NCBI RefSeq assembly: GCF_041154455.1
Contig: NZ_AP028664.1
Location: 497,001-561,000, forward strand
Direction: 5' to 3'
Source: Variovorax sp. V213
GTDB lineage: Bacteria; Pseudomonadota; Gammaproteobacteria; Burkholderiales; Burkholderiaceae_C
Length of the DNA: 64,000 nt
Shown: positions 8,101 to 16,091 of the stretch, piece after piece
Numbering within the stretch: the stretch's first letter is position 1
Layout of the letters: each line of letters opens with the position of its first letter
The notes under the pieces: generated by a model
What the model was told of the DNA's origin: nothing
Seen by the model: the letters and a program-made list of their open reading frames with translations, nothing else
The model's database searches: none
Program-made: the position numbers and the translations under genes

Positions 8101-10884
8101 AAGGTGGCCGAGCGCGCGGCGCGGCGCTACATTGCCAACGCCAAGACCGCGCCCGGCAGCAACGCCATCGAGATCGTCAATGCGCGCGAGCACAACCTGA
8201 AGAACCTCAGCGTGGACATTCCGCGCGGCAAGTTCAGCGTGGTGACGGGCGTCAGCGGTTCGGGCAAATCGACGCTGGCCTTCGACATCCTGTTCAACGA
8301 AGGGCAGCGGCGGTACCTCGAGTCGCTCAACGCCTATGCGCGCAGCATCGTGCAGCCGGCAGGCCGGCCCGAGGTCGATGCGGTCTACGGCATTCCGCCC
8401 ACGGTGGCCATCGAGCAGCGCCTGTCGCGCGGCGGCCGCAAGAGCACGGTGGGCACCACCACCGAGGTCTGGCACTTCCTGCGCCTGTTGTATGTGAAGC
8501 TCGGCATCCAGCACTGCATCCACGACGGCGCGGCCGTTCAGCCGCAGACGCCCGACAGCATCGCGGCGCAGCTGATGCGCAACTTCAAGGGCCAGCACAT
8601 CGGCCTGCTCGCGCCGCTGGTGAGCAACCGCAAGGGCGTGTACACCGAGCTGGCCGACTGGGCGCGGCCGCGCGGTTTCACGCATCTGCGCGTGGACGGC
8701 GAGTTTCTTCCGACGACCGGTTTCCCGCGCATCGACCGCTTCAAGGAGCACAGCATCGAGCTGCCGGTGGCCAGCCTCGACGTGCTGCCCTCGAAGGAAA
8801 ACGAACTGCGCGAGGCGCTGACCAAGGCGCTCGAACACGGGAAGGGCGTGGTGCACGTGCTGAGCCAGCTCGACGGCCTCAAGGCAGCGATGATGGCCGG
8901 CGTGTCGGCTCATGGAATCGGCCGTGTCAATGTGTTCTCCACGCTGCGCGCCTGCCCGGTCTGCAGCACCAGCTATGCCGAACTCGACCCGCGCCTGTTC
9001 AGCTACAACAGCAAGCACGGCTGGTGCCCCGACTGCGTGGGCACCGGCGTCAAGCTCAGCAAGGACCAGCGCAAGGTCTTCGACGACTCGATTCGCGACG
9101 ACGACAGCAAGGGCCGCGAGCAGACCTTCGCCGAGCCCGAGGTGGAAGACCTGGCCGACGTGGCGTGCCCGACCTGCGAAGGCACGCGGCTCAATGCCAC
9201 GGCGCGCGCGGTGAGCTTCGGCGCTTCGCTCGCGGACGGCATGGGCGGCATCGGCATCACCGAGCTTGCGCGCATGAGCGTGACCGAGGTGCGGCGGTGG
9301 TTCGAGGGGCTGGCGTTGACCGGACGCGAAGCCGAGATTGCGCGCGACCTGGTGCCCGAGATCAAGAGCCGCCTCGAATTTCTCGAAGAGGTGGGCCTGG
9401 GCTACCTCACGCTCGACCGCGGCGCACCCACGCTCTCCGGCGGCGAGGCCCAGCGCATCCGGCTTGCGGCGCAGCTCGGCAGCAACCTGCAGGGTGTCTG
9501 CTACGTGCTCGACGAGCCGACCATCGGCCTGCACGCGCGCGACAACCAGATCTTGCTCAACGCGCTGCACAAGCTCGGCGACAAGGGCAACACGCTGGTG
9601 GTGGTGGAGCACGACGAAGACACAATCCGCCGCGCCGACCACATCATCGACATCGGCCCGAGCGCCGGCAAGCGCGGCGGGCGCCTCGTGGCCGAAGGTT
9701 CGGTGGCCGACATCCAGGCGGCGGGCGATTCGCAGACCGGCCGCTACCTGCGCGATGCCATCAAGCATCCATTGCAGGCGCGGCGGCTGATTCCCTCGCC
9801 CGACCCGAAGGCGGAAGACAGTGGCCAATGGCTCACCGTGCATGGCGCCGACCTGCACAACCTGCAGGACCTGACCGCCGCGCTGCCGCTGCACCGCCTG
9901 GTGGTGGTGACCGGCGTGAGCGGCTCGGGCAAGTCGACGCTCGCGCGCGACGTGCTGCTGGCGAGCGTGCAGGCTGTCGTGATCCAGCGCATGACCAAGG
10001 CCGGCCGCGACGCCGACGCCGCGGGCAAGCGCCCGGCGTGGTCCGGCTGCGATCGCGTCGAGGGCTACGAGACCATCGACCGCGTGCTCGAGGTCGACCA
10101 GACCCCCATCGGCAAGACGCCGCGCAGCTGCCCGGCCACCTACATCGGTTTCTGGGACACCATCCGCAAGCTGTTCGCCGACACGCTGGAAGCCAAGGCG
10201 CGCGGCTACGGCCCGGCGCGCTTCAGCTTCAACACCGGCGAAGGCCGTTGCCCCGGCTGCGACGGCGCCGGCGTGCGCACCATCGAGATGAGCTTCCTGC
10301 CCGACGTGAAGGTGCCCTGCGAGGTGTGCCACGGCGCGCGCTTCAACCCCGAGACGCTGGCCGTGAGCTGGCGCGGCAAGAGCATTGGCGACGTGCTGCA
10401 GATGGAAGTGGACGAGGCGGTGGAGTTCTTTGCCGCCATGCCCAACATCAGCCACCCGCTGCAGCTGCTGAAGGACGTGGGGCTGGGGTATCTCACGCTG
10501 GGCCAGCCTTCGCCCACGCTCTCGGGCGGCGAGGCGCAGCGCATCAAGCTGGTGACCGAGCTCAGCAAGGTGCGCGACGACATCACCCGCCGCGGGCAGA
10601 AGGCGCCGCACACGCTGTACGTGCTCGATGAGCCGACGGTGGGCCTGCACATGGCCGACGTCGAGAAGCTGATCCATGTGCTGCACCGGCTGGTGAACGG
10701 CGGCCACAGCGTGGTGGTGATCGAGCACGACCTCGACCTGATCGCCGAGGCCGACTGGATCATCGACCTGGGACCCGAAGGCGGCAACGCCGGTGGGCGC
10801 ATCGTTGCGGCGGCGCCGCCGGAAGAGGTCGTTCGGCTGGGTACCCACACCGGCGTGGCCCTGGCAGCGGTGCTGGCACGTTGA
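5131..10884 (+). CDS. uvrA: Tandem-duplicated UvrA (excinuclease ABC subunit A-like, four ATPase modules)
   Basis: Ordinary UvrA is about 940 residues with two ABC ATPase modules. This protein is 1,917 residues and contains two complete UvrA units in one chain. Four Walker A motifs are visible: GPSGSGKSS near residue 33, then GVSGSGKST near 668, 1039 and 1594. Four LSGGE signatures each precede a DEP(S/T)xGLH box. The C-terminal zinc fingers of both units keep CxxC pairs. In unit 1 the first zinc finger is degenerate (CPES in place of CxxC). In unit 2 the insertion between the zinc knuckle and CPTCEGTRL is shortened. ATG 5131 (MTQGSIRIRGARQHNL) matches family N termini; ATG 5104 is in frame upstream. 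Whether it acts in global repair alongside a normal UvrA is inference. Confidence 0.93.
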   Translation: MTQGSIRIRGARQHNLQNLDLDIRTGEMTVVTGPSGSGKSSLVFDTLYAEGQRRYVETFSAYARQFLDRMDKPAVDKVEGVPPAIAIDQTNPVRSSRSTVGTMTELNDHLKLLYARAAQLFDRETALPVRHDSPDSIFAQIAERAAAAGDPRLVVTFPVELPAGTSAEEVTQWLSASGFTRVQSEREVATPTGPRKVLDVVADRFRISSAERSRVVEAIEVALKRGSGRVTVHATGAEENASTEVWKFSTGLHCPESDIRYTDPIPSMFSFNSAVGACDTCRGFGRVIGVDLGLVIPNDKLTLRAGAIKTIQTPAWKEAQDDLMRHAEAAGIPRDTPWNKLTDEQKHWVIEGTPSYKEGNWNKQWYGVRRFFGYLESKAYKMHIRVLLSKYRSYTPCPVCSGARLKLDSLLWRIGSKDDADAVLEPAKRFMPTGAKWTRAQLESLPGLCLHDLMLLPIERLRRFFDRVERHGNGNTASEGEAQALKLLFEEITTRLRYLHDVGIGYLTLDRQSRTLSGGEVQRINLTTALGTSLVNTLFVLDEPSIGLHPRDMNRITEAMLRLRDAGNTLVVVEHDPAVMLAADRVIDMGPGPGIRGGQIVFDGTTDQLRDADTLTGQYLGGRKKIGMGFKRLVSENTHRLILEGVREHNLKDITVDFPLARLVCVTGVSGSGKSTLIQDVLAPALMRHFGKATETPGAHDRMLGADHLGDVVFVDQSPIGKTARSNPASYVGAWDAIREIFATAALSRQRGYTASKFSFNSGDGRCPTCGGSGFEHVEMQFLSDVYLRCPDCDGKRYRPEILEVKVERKGASYSVADVLDLTVAEAASVFEADRDVLRVLQPISDVGLDYVKLGQPVPTLSGGEAQRLKLAGFLAEAAKSATASKQSVARRGTLFLFDEPTTGLHFDDIARLMRALRKLLDAGHSLIVIEHNLDVIRASDWCIDLGPEGGEGGGQVVAEGTPEQLRENRASLTGAALADYELAIGPEAYKVAERAARRYIANAKTAPGSNAIEIVNAREHNLKNLSVDIPRGKFSVVTGVSGSGKSTLAFDILFNEGQRRYLESLNAYARSIVQPAGRPEVDAVYGIPPTVAIEQRLSRGGRKSTVGTTTEVWHFLRLLYVKLGIQHCIHDGAAVQPQTPDSIAAQLMRNFKGQHIGLLAPLVSNRKGVYTELADWARPRGFTHLRVDGEFLPTTGFPRIDRFKEHSIELPVASLDVLPSKENELREALTKALEHGKGVVHVLSQLDGLKAAMMAGVSAHGIGRVNVFSTLRACPVCSTSYAELDPRLFSYNSKHGWCPDCVGTGVKLSKDQRKVFDDSIRDDDSKGREQTFAEPEVEDLADVACPTCEGTRLNATARAVSFGASLADGMGGIGITELARMSVTEVRRWFEGLALTGREAEIARDLVPEIKSRLEFLEEVGLGYLTLDRGAPTLSGGEAQRIRLAAQLGSNLQGVCYVLDEPTIGLHARDNQILLNALHKLGDKGNTLVVVEHDEDTIRRADHIIDIGPSAGKRGGRLVAEGSVADIQAAGDSQTGRYLRDAIKHPLQARRLIPSPDPKAEDSGQWLTVHGADLHNLQDLTAALPLHRLVVVTGVSGSGKSTLARDVLLASVQAVVIQRMTKAGRDADAAGKRPAWSGCDRVEGYETIDRVLEVDQTPIGKTPRSCPATYIGFWDTIRKLFADTLEAKARGYGPARFSFNTGEGRCPGCDGAGVRTIEMSFLPDVKVPCEVCHGARFNPETLAVSWRGKSIGDVLQMEVDEAVEFFAAMPNISHPLQLLKDVGLGYLTLGQPSPTLSGGEAQRIKLVTELSKVRDDITRRGQKAPHTLYVLDEPTVGLHMADVEKLIHVLHRLVNGGHSVVVIEHDLDLIAEADWIIDLGPEGGNAGGRIVAAAPPEEVVRLGTHTGVALAAVLAR

Positions 10885-11006
10885 TGCCCGCAGGCGCACA
10901 ATGGCTTCAACCCTTGGCGCAGGCGCATCCTGAATCAGCCATGGTGGGGTGAGTGAATCGTGTGAGGAGATGAAGCGCCGTGCCGGGCTACGCAAGGAGC
11001 CATGTC

Positions 11007-12056
11007 ATGACCCGCTTCATCGATGTTCACAGCCTGGTTCGCCTGGTGGACGAAACCGGCGTTCCCGAATTTCTCAAGGCCCTGGCCGACGCGCTGCGCG
11101 ACGATTTCATGCGCTGGCGCGAGTTCGACAAGAAGGCGCGCGTGGCCAGCCACTCGCACCTGGGCGTGATCGAGTTGATGCCGGTGGCCGACGATGGCGC
11201 CTACGCTTTCAAATACGTGAACGGGCATCCGCACAACACGGCGGTCGGGCTGCCCACCGTCATGGCCTTTGGTGTGCTGGCCGAGGTCGATACCGGGTAC
11301 CCCGTGCTGCTGTCGGAGCTCACGCTCACCACCGCGCTGCGCACCGCCGCCACTTCGGCCATGGCGGCGCAGGCCCTGGCGCGGCCCGGCTCGCGCAGCC
11401 TGGCGCTGATCGGCAACGGCTCGCAAAGCGAGTTCCAGGCCCTGGCCTTCCATGCGCTGCTGGGCATCGAGGAAGTGCGCGTGTTCGACATCGACCCGCA
11501 CGCCACCGACAAGCTGGTGCGCCACCTGTCCGCCTGCACGCCGCTCGAGGTGGTGCGTGCCCATTCGGTTGCCGACGCCGTGCGCGGCGCGGACATCGTC
11601 ACCACCGTCACGGCGCATCAGGGCCACGCGGTCGTGCTTGCGCCCGAGATGATCGAGCCGGGCATGCACATCAACGCGGTGGGGGGCGATTCGCCCGGCA
11701 AGACCGAGCTGCACCCCGAGGTGCTGCGCCTGGCGCGCGTGTTCGTCGAGTACGAACCGCAGACCCGTGCCGAGGGCGAGATCCAGCAGCTGCCGGCCGA
11801 CTTTCCGGTGCACGAGCTCTGGAAGGTGCTGCTCGGCAAGGTGCCGGGACGCGAGAGCGCGGACCAGGTCACGGTGTTCGACTCGGTCGGCTTCGCGCTG
11901 GAGGACTACACCGCGCTGCGTTACATCCATCAGCTGGCCATCGAGCGTGGCATCGGCCAGCAGATTGCGCTGGTGCCCGAGCTCGATGACCCGAAGGATC
12001 TGTTCGGGCTGACCGCTTCCGGCCGGCGGCGTGCGGTGCTGCGGCGTGCGGCATGA
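11007..12056 (+). CDS. Ornithine cyclodeaminase / mu-crystallin family protein
   Basis: This 349-residue NAD(P)-dependent protein belongs to the ornithine cyclodeaminase/mu-crystallin family. True members convert ornithine to proline and ammonia. The Rossmann region reads SLALIGNGSQSEFQ, and the conserved segment INAVGGDSPGKTEL gives the family's GGDxPGKxEL box. The start is chosen at ATG 11007 (MTRFIDVHSL) because AGGAG lies at 10995-10999. The acetylpolyamine-amidohydrolase-like gene begins 7 bp after its stop. That pairing fits a route handling ornithine- or polyamine-type amines. Related enzymes act on other amino acids, so the substrate is not certain. Confidence 0.88.
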   Translation: MTRFIDVHSLVRLVDETGVPEFLKALADALRDDFMRWREFDKKARVASHSHLGVIELMPVADDGAYAFKYVNGHPHNTAVGLPTVMAFGVLAEVDTGYPVLLSELTLTTALRTAATSAMAAQALARPGSRSLALIGNGSQSEFQALAFHALLGIEEVRVFDIDPHATDKLVRHLSACTPLEVVRAHSVADAVRGADIVTTVTAHQGHAVVLAPEMIEPGMHINAVGGDSPGKTELHPEVLRLARVFVEYEPQTRAEGEIQQLPADFPVHELWKVLLGKVPGRESADQVTVFDSVGFALEDYTALRYIHQLAIERGIGQQIALVPELDDPKDLFGLTASGRRRAVLRRAA

Positions 12057-12063
12057 TGGCGGC

Positions 12064-13110
12064 ATGCTCACCATTTACAACGACCAGCACGCACTGCATC
12101 AAGGCAAAGTCGAAATGTTCCGCGGCGAGCTGGTGCCGTGCTTCGAGGTGCCCGCCCGCGTCGACCACGTGAAGCATGAGCTGGAGCGCCGCGGCCTGGG
12201 CCCGCTACAGGTGCCCGATGCCTTCGACGAAGCGCTGCTGGCCCGGGTGCATGCGCCGCGCTACCTGGACTTCGTCGCCCACGCGTGGGAAGAGTGGGTG
12301 GCGCTCGATCCGTCCAACGTGTCGCGCGATGCCCTGCCTTCGTACTGGCCCACGCGCGGCATGCGCACCGACGTGCTGCCCAGGAGCTTTCCTGCGCGCT
12401 TGGGGCTGTTCGCGTTCGACGCGGGCACGCCGCTGATGGCCGGCAGCTGGGCTGCAGCGCGCCACGGTGCCGCCTGTGCGTGGACCGCGGCACAGCGCGT
12501 CATCGGCGGCCAGCGGGCCGCCTTTGCGCTCACGCGGCCGCCGGGCCACCATGCGGGCGCCGATTTCTTCGGCGGCTACTGCTTCGTCAACAACGCCGCG
12601 GTGGCTGCGCAGGCGCTGCGCGATGCGGGGGTGGCGCGCGTCGCCGTGCTCGACGTGGACTACCACCACGGCAACGGCACGCAGGCCATCTTCTACGAGC
12701 GCAGCGACGTTCATTTTGCAAGCCTGCATGGCGACCCGATGGCCGACTACCCGTACTACCTGGGCCATGCCGACGAGCGCGGCGCGGGCGCCGGCCTCGG
12801 CTTCAACCACAACCTGCCGCTGGCGCGCGGCACCGACTTTGCGGCTTGGCGCGCGGCGCTGAAGGCAGCGCTCGACGGCATTGCCGCGGTGCGCGCGGAC
12901 GCGCTGGTCGTGTCGCTCGGCGTCGACACTTTCGAGGGCGACCCGGTCGCGGGCTTTCGGCTGAAGAGCGCCGACTACCTGCGCATGGGCGAAGACCTGG
13001 CGCGCGCCGGCGTGCCGACGGTGTTCGTGTTCGAGGGCGGCTATGCGGTGGCGGAAGTGGGTGTCAACGCGGTCAACGTGCTGGAAGGTTTCGAGCAGGC
13101 GGCTGGCTGA
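12064..13110 (+). CDS. Histone deacetylase-like amidohydrolase (acetylpolyamine amidohydrolase type)
   Basis: The product has 348 residues and the class II arginase/deacetylase fold. Visible catalytic elements are RPPGHHAG with the paired histidines, then GYCFVNNAAVAAQ, and LDVDYHHGNGTQ with zinc ligands Asp and His. FEGGYAV near the end is the final family motif. Bacterial members deacetylate acetylpolyamines and other N-acyl amines. The N-terminal segment MLTIYNDQHALHQGK resembles acetylpolyamine amidohydrolases. The gene starts 7 bp after the ornithine cyclodeaminase stop, so the two are almost certainly cotranscribed. A role in polyamine salvage is inferred from the family and the neighbour. 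Confidence 0.88.
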   Translation: MLTIYNDQHALHQGKVEMFRGELVPCFEVPARVDHVKHELERRGLGPLQVPDAFDEALLARVHAPRYLDFVAHAWEEWVALDPSNVSRDALPSYWPTRGMRTDVLPRSFPARLGLFAFDAGTPLMAGSWAAARHGAACAWTAAQRVIGGQRAAFALTRPPGHHAGADFFGGYCFVNNAAVAAQALRDAGVARVAVLDVDYHHGNGTQAIFYERSDVHFASLHGDPMADYPYYLGHADERGAGAGLGFNHNLPLARGTDFAAWRAALKAALDGIAAVRADALVVSLGVDTFEGDPVAGFRLKSADYLRMGEDLARAGVPTVFVFEGGYAVAEVGVNAVNVLEGFEQAAG

Positions 13111-13204
13111 GCCGCCTCGGCGACAGCAGTCGGGTGAGCACCGATTGCCGCAACGGACGAGGCAAGGCCCAATCCGCGCCTTGTCCACGTTTCAGGAGCC
13201 AGCC

Positions 13205-14182
13205 ATGTCCCGCCGTTCTCTTCTCTGTGCCGCCACGCTCGCCGCGTGCGGCCTCGTTTCTCCGCTGGCGGCATTTGCCCAGGCCTTTCCCAACAAGCCG
13301 ATCAAGCTGGTCATCGCCTTCCCCGCGGGCGGCCCGACCGACATCACGATGCGCCAGCTCGCCGACAACGCGAGCAAGATCATCGGCCAGCCGGTCATCA
13401 TCGACAACAAGCCCGGCGCCGGCGGCACGCTGCCCGCGCAGGCGCTGCAGACCGCGCAGCCCGACGGCTACACCATCGCGCAGATTCCGCTCGGCGTGTT
13501 CCGCCTCGGCTACACCACCAAGATCAACTGGGACCCGCTCAAGGACATCAGCTACGTGCTCAACGTCACGGGCTACGCCTTCGGCATCGTGGTGCCGGCC
13601 AACAGCCCGTTCAAGACCTGGGCCGACTTCGTCGCGTATGCCAAGGCCAACCCCGGCAAGCTCACTTACGGCTCCACCGGCAACCTCACCAGCCCGCACC
13701 TCACGACCGAACTCATCGCGCAGAAGGCCGGCATCGAGCTGCAGCACGTGCCCTACAAGGGCAGCGCCGACCTGATGCTCGCGGTGGTCAGCGGCCAGCT
13801 CATGGCGGCGGCCGACAGCACCGGCTTCGCGCCGCAGGTCGAGGCCGGCAAGCTGCGCGTGCTCAACACCTGGGGCGAGAAGCGCCTCGCCAAGTTCCCT
13901 GATGCGCCCACGCTGAAGGAGCTGGGCTACGACATCGTGCAGAACTCGCCCTTCGGCATCGGCGCACCCAAAGGGACGCCGCCCGAGGTGGTGAAGAAGC
14001 TGCATGACGCCTTCAAGCAGGCGATGGAGGAGCCCAGCTATGTGGCTTCGCTGGGGCGCTACGACATGCTGCCGAACTACATGAGCTCGGCGACGTACAC
14101 CAAGTTTGCGCAGGACACGGTGGTGCGGGAGAAGGCGGTCATCGAGAAGCTGGGTCTGGCGAAGGAACCGAAGACGAACTGA
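13205..14182 (+). CDS. Bug-family tripartite tricarboxylate transporter substrate-binding protein
   Basis: This 325-residue secreted protein is of the TctC/Bug type. A signal peptide ending near ALAAFAQA (about residue 26) is followed by FPNKPIKLVIAFPAGGPTD, the hallmark Bug N terminus. IDNKPGAGGTLPAQ and VPYKGSADLM are also family motifs. Bug proteins bind small organic acids or amides in the periplasm. Most are orphans without TctAB membrane partners nearby, as here. ATG 13205 has AGGAG upstream. The last 44 bp overlap the 3' end of the convergent TetR gene. Confidence 0.92.
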   Translation: MSRRSLLCAATLAACGLVSPLAAFAQAFPNKPIKLVIAFPAGGPTDITMRQLADNASKIIGQPVIIDNKPGAGGTLPAQALQTAQPDGYTIAQIPLGVFRLGYTTKINWDPLKDISYVLNVTGYAFGIVVPANSPFKTWADFVAYAKANPGKLTYGSTGNLTSPHLTTELIAQKAGIELQHVPYKGSADLMLAVVSGQLMAAADSTGFAPQVEAGKLRVLNTWGEKRLAKFPDAPTLKELGYDIVQNSPFGIGAPKGTPPEVVKKLHDAFKQAMEEPSYVASLGRYDMLPNYMSSATYTKFAQDTVVREKAVIEKLGLAKEPKTN

Positions 14183-14738
14183 TCGCAAACAGCTCCTCCA
14201 CCAGCCGCGCCGCCAACTCCGGCTTCACGGGGTCGCCGCCGAACACGAGGCGGAACACGATGGGCGCGATCAGGTGGTCGATCACCTGCTGCGCCTCGGG
14301 CGCGTGCTCGCCGCGGGCGTGCGCCTGCTCGACCAGTGTCAGCGCTTCCTTGCGGCGGTTGCGCAGGCAATCCGTGTCCGAGTCGCCGTTGGCCAGCGCG
14401 GCCGCGGCTTTCAGCAAGGACTTGCTGCAGGGTTGCGACAGGTGCGTGATGAGTTCCTCCGCCCACGCGGTCAGGTCTTCGCGCAGCGCGCCGGTGTTGG
14501 GCAGCGGCCGGTTCGGGTCCAGCCGGTGCGTGGCCGTTTCGGCCAGAAGCCCCGACAGATCGCCCCATCGGCGGTAGATGCTGGAAGCGCTGACGCCAGC
14601 GCGCTCGGCCACCGCCGGCACCGTGACGCGTTCTCGCCCCTGTTCGGCCACCAACTCTTCGAGGGCGGTGCGCACCAGCGCCTGCACCTGCGCGCTGCGG
14701 CCGCCGGGGCGCTTGTTGGGAAGGACGACATCGTTCAT
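14139..14738 (-). CDS. TetR/AcrR-family transcriptional repressor
   Basis: This 199-residue regulator has an N-terminal helix-turn-helix, about residues 24-62, including VPAVAERAGVSASSIYRRWG. The C-terminal ligand-binding half resembles TetR_C-type domains (RLVFGGDPVKPELAARLVEEL). It is transcribed divergently from an MFS exporter. The gap between them holds two matching palindromic elements, the classic layout of a repressor controlling itself and an efflux pump. Its 3' end overlaps the Bug gene by 44 bp on the opposite strand. The inducer is unknown. Confidence 0.9.
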   Translation of the reverse strand: MNDVVLPNKRPGGRSAQVQALVRTALEELVAEQGRERVTVPAVAERAGVSASSIYRRWGDLSGLLAETATHRLDPNRPLPNTGALREDLTAWAEELITHLSQPCSKSLLKAAAALANGDSDTDCLRNRRKEALTLVEQAHARGEHAPEAQQVIDHLIAPIVFRLVFGGDPVKPELAARLVEELFAISSSSVPSPDPASR

Positions 14739-14748
14739 GGTAAGGACT

Positions 14749-14772
14749 TTAACGCAAAGATATTTGCTTTAA
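14749..14772. promoter_or_regulatory. Putative TetR operator, copy 1
   Basis: This 24-bp imperfect palindrome (first half TTAACGCAAAGA, second half TATTTGCTTTAA) has 20 of 24 positions symmetric. It lies directly upstream of the tetR start. A related copy in reverse orientation lies at 14794-14817, sharing TTGCGTTAA and AAAGCAAA blocks. Confidence 0.65.
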
Positions 14773-14793
14773 AAGCGTGCGGGCATAGAATTG

Positions 14794-14817
14794 CAAAAGC
14801 AAAAAACGTTGCGTTAA
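14794..14817. promoter_or_regulatory. Putative TetR operator, copy 2
   Basis: The inverted counterpart of the element at 14749-14772. The AAAGCAAA and TTGCGTTAA half-sites are kept and the centre differs. It lies just upstream of the MFS start (ATG 14826), so a bound repressor would block the MFS promoter or early transcription. Confidence 0.55.
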
Positions 14818-14825
14818 GGATCGCC

Positions 14826-16091
14826 ATGCCCTCCTCCTGTCCTGAACTCGCCGGTTCCACAGCCGGCGTTGCCACCCGTTCCAAGCCGTGGCGCCTGCCG
14901 GTCGCCGTCGGTTTTCCGCTGTTGGCCACGGTGCTCTTCGCCTTCTTCTTCGCGGCGGCCGCGCCGTCGCCGCTGTTCGTGGTGTTCCAGCATGCCTGGG
15001 GCTTTTCGTCGTCGATGCTCACGGTCGCTTTTGCGATCTATGCGATTGCGCTGCTGATCTCGCTGCTGGTGGCGGGGTCGCTGTCGGACCATGTGGGGCG
15101 CCGCCCGGTGGTGCTTGCGGCGTTGGTGCTGCAGGCGGTGGCGATGGGCTTGTTCCTGCTGGCGCATGACATCAGCGGGCTGATCGTCGCGCGTGTCGTT
15201 CAAGGCGTGGCCACGGGTGTCGCGAGCGGCGCGCTGAGCGCGGCCGTGGTCGAGGCCGCGCCGGCCTCGCGCAAGCGGTTGGGCGCGCTGATCACGAGCG
15301 TATCGCCGCTGGCGGGACTCGCCGCGGGCGCGCTCTTGACGGGTATGGCGATACGGTTCACCGGGTATCCGGTGTCGCTGGTGTTCGGTGTGCTGGCCGG
15401 GGTGTTCGCGCTGGGCGCGGCCGTGGTGATGTGGATGCCGGAGACCGTCACGCGGCGTGCAGGTGCGCTGGCTTCGCTGGTGCCGCGCGTTTCGATCCCG
15501 CCGCAGGCCAGGGCCGAGTTCGTGCGCGGGCTGCCGGTGTTCATCGTGGTGTGGGCGATGGGCGGGCTGTATCTCTCGCTGGCGCCGTCGCTCATGCTGC
15601 ATGTGTTCGCCATCGACAGCGGCGTGGTCAACGGCCTTACGGTGGCGGTGCTCTCCGGTGTCGGCGCTGTTGCGCCCACCCTGCTTGGGCGCTTCGCGGC
15701 GCCACGGCCGGCCATCATCGGCATGGCCAGCATCACGGTCGGGGTGGGGCTGCTGCTGGCGTCGCTGCACACGCGATCACTGGCGTTGTTCTTCGTGGGC
15801 ACGGCGGTGGTGGGCATGGGCTTCGGCGGCGCGTTCTCTGCGCTGGTGCAAACGCTGGCCCCGCTTGCCAGATCGCACGAACGCGGCGAGCTGTTCGCGG
15901 CCATCTTCGTGGTGAGCTACCTCGCGTTCAGCCTGCCTGCGATGCTGGCCGGCTTCCTGGTGGCACCGCTGGGGCTGCTGGCTACCGCAGAGGGTTATGC
16001 AGCGGTGCTGCTGTTGATCGCAGCCTTCGGCACCTGGAGCCAGTGGGCGGCGCTGCGGCGTCCCACGCGCAGCCTGCCGGTCAGCGAGTAG
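14826..16091 (+). CDS. MFS drug-efflux-type transporter
   Basis: This 421-residue major facilitator has about 12 hydrophobic segments. The loop between helices 2 and 3 has GSLSDHVGRRPVVLA, the MFS motif A, and VVQGVATGVASGALSAA matches helix 5 of DHA1-type exporters. The gene is divergent from the TetR regulator, with paired operators between. That arrangement is typical of inducible efflux of toxic compounds. ATG 14826 lies a few bases after operator copy 2. Its 3' end overlaps the convergent HAD gene by 11 bp. The substrate is unknown. Confidence 0.9.
   Translation: MPSSCPELAGSTAGVATRSKPWRLPVAVGFPLLATVLFAFFFAAAAPSPLFVVFQHAWGFSSSMLTVAFAIYAIALLISLLVAGSLSDHVGRRPVVLAALVLQAVAMGLFLLAHDISGLIVARVVQGVATGVASGALSAAVVEAAPASRKRLGALITSVSPLAGLAAGALLTGMAIRFTGYPVSLVFGVLAGVFALGAAVVMWMPETVTRRAGALASLVPRVSIPPQARAEFVRGLPVFIVVWAMGGLYLSLAPSLMLHVFAIDSGVVNGLTVAVLSGVGAVAPTLLGRFAAPRPAIIGMASITVGVGLLLASLHTRSLALFFVGTAVVGMGFGGAFSALVQTLAPLARSHERGELFAAIFVVSYLAFSLPAMLAGFLVAPLGLLATAEGYAAVLLLIAAFGTWSQWAALRRPTRSLPVSE

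Noticed and set aside
6460..10995. A 1,511-codon open frame on the strand opposite the tandem uvrA
   Set aside because: It is a by-product of the GC-rich codon use of uvrA. The translation is Ala/Arg/His-rich, has no recognisable domain, and overlaps a gene with four intact ATPase modules.
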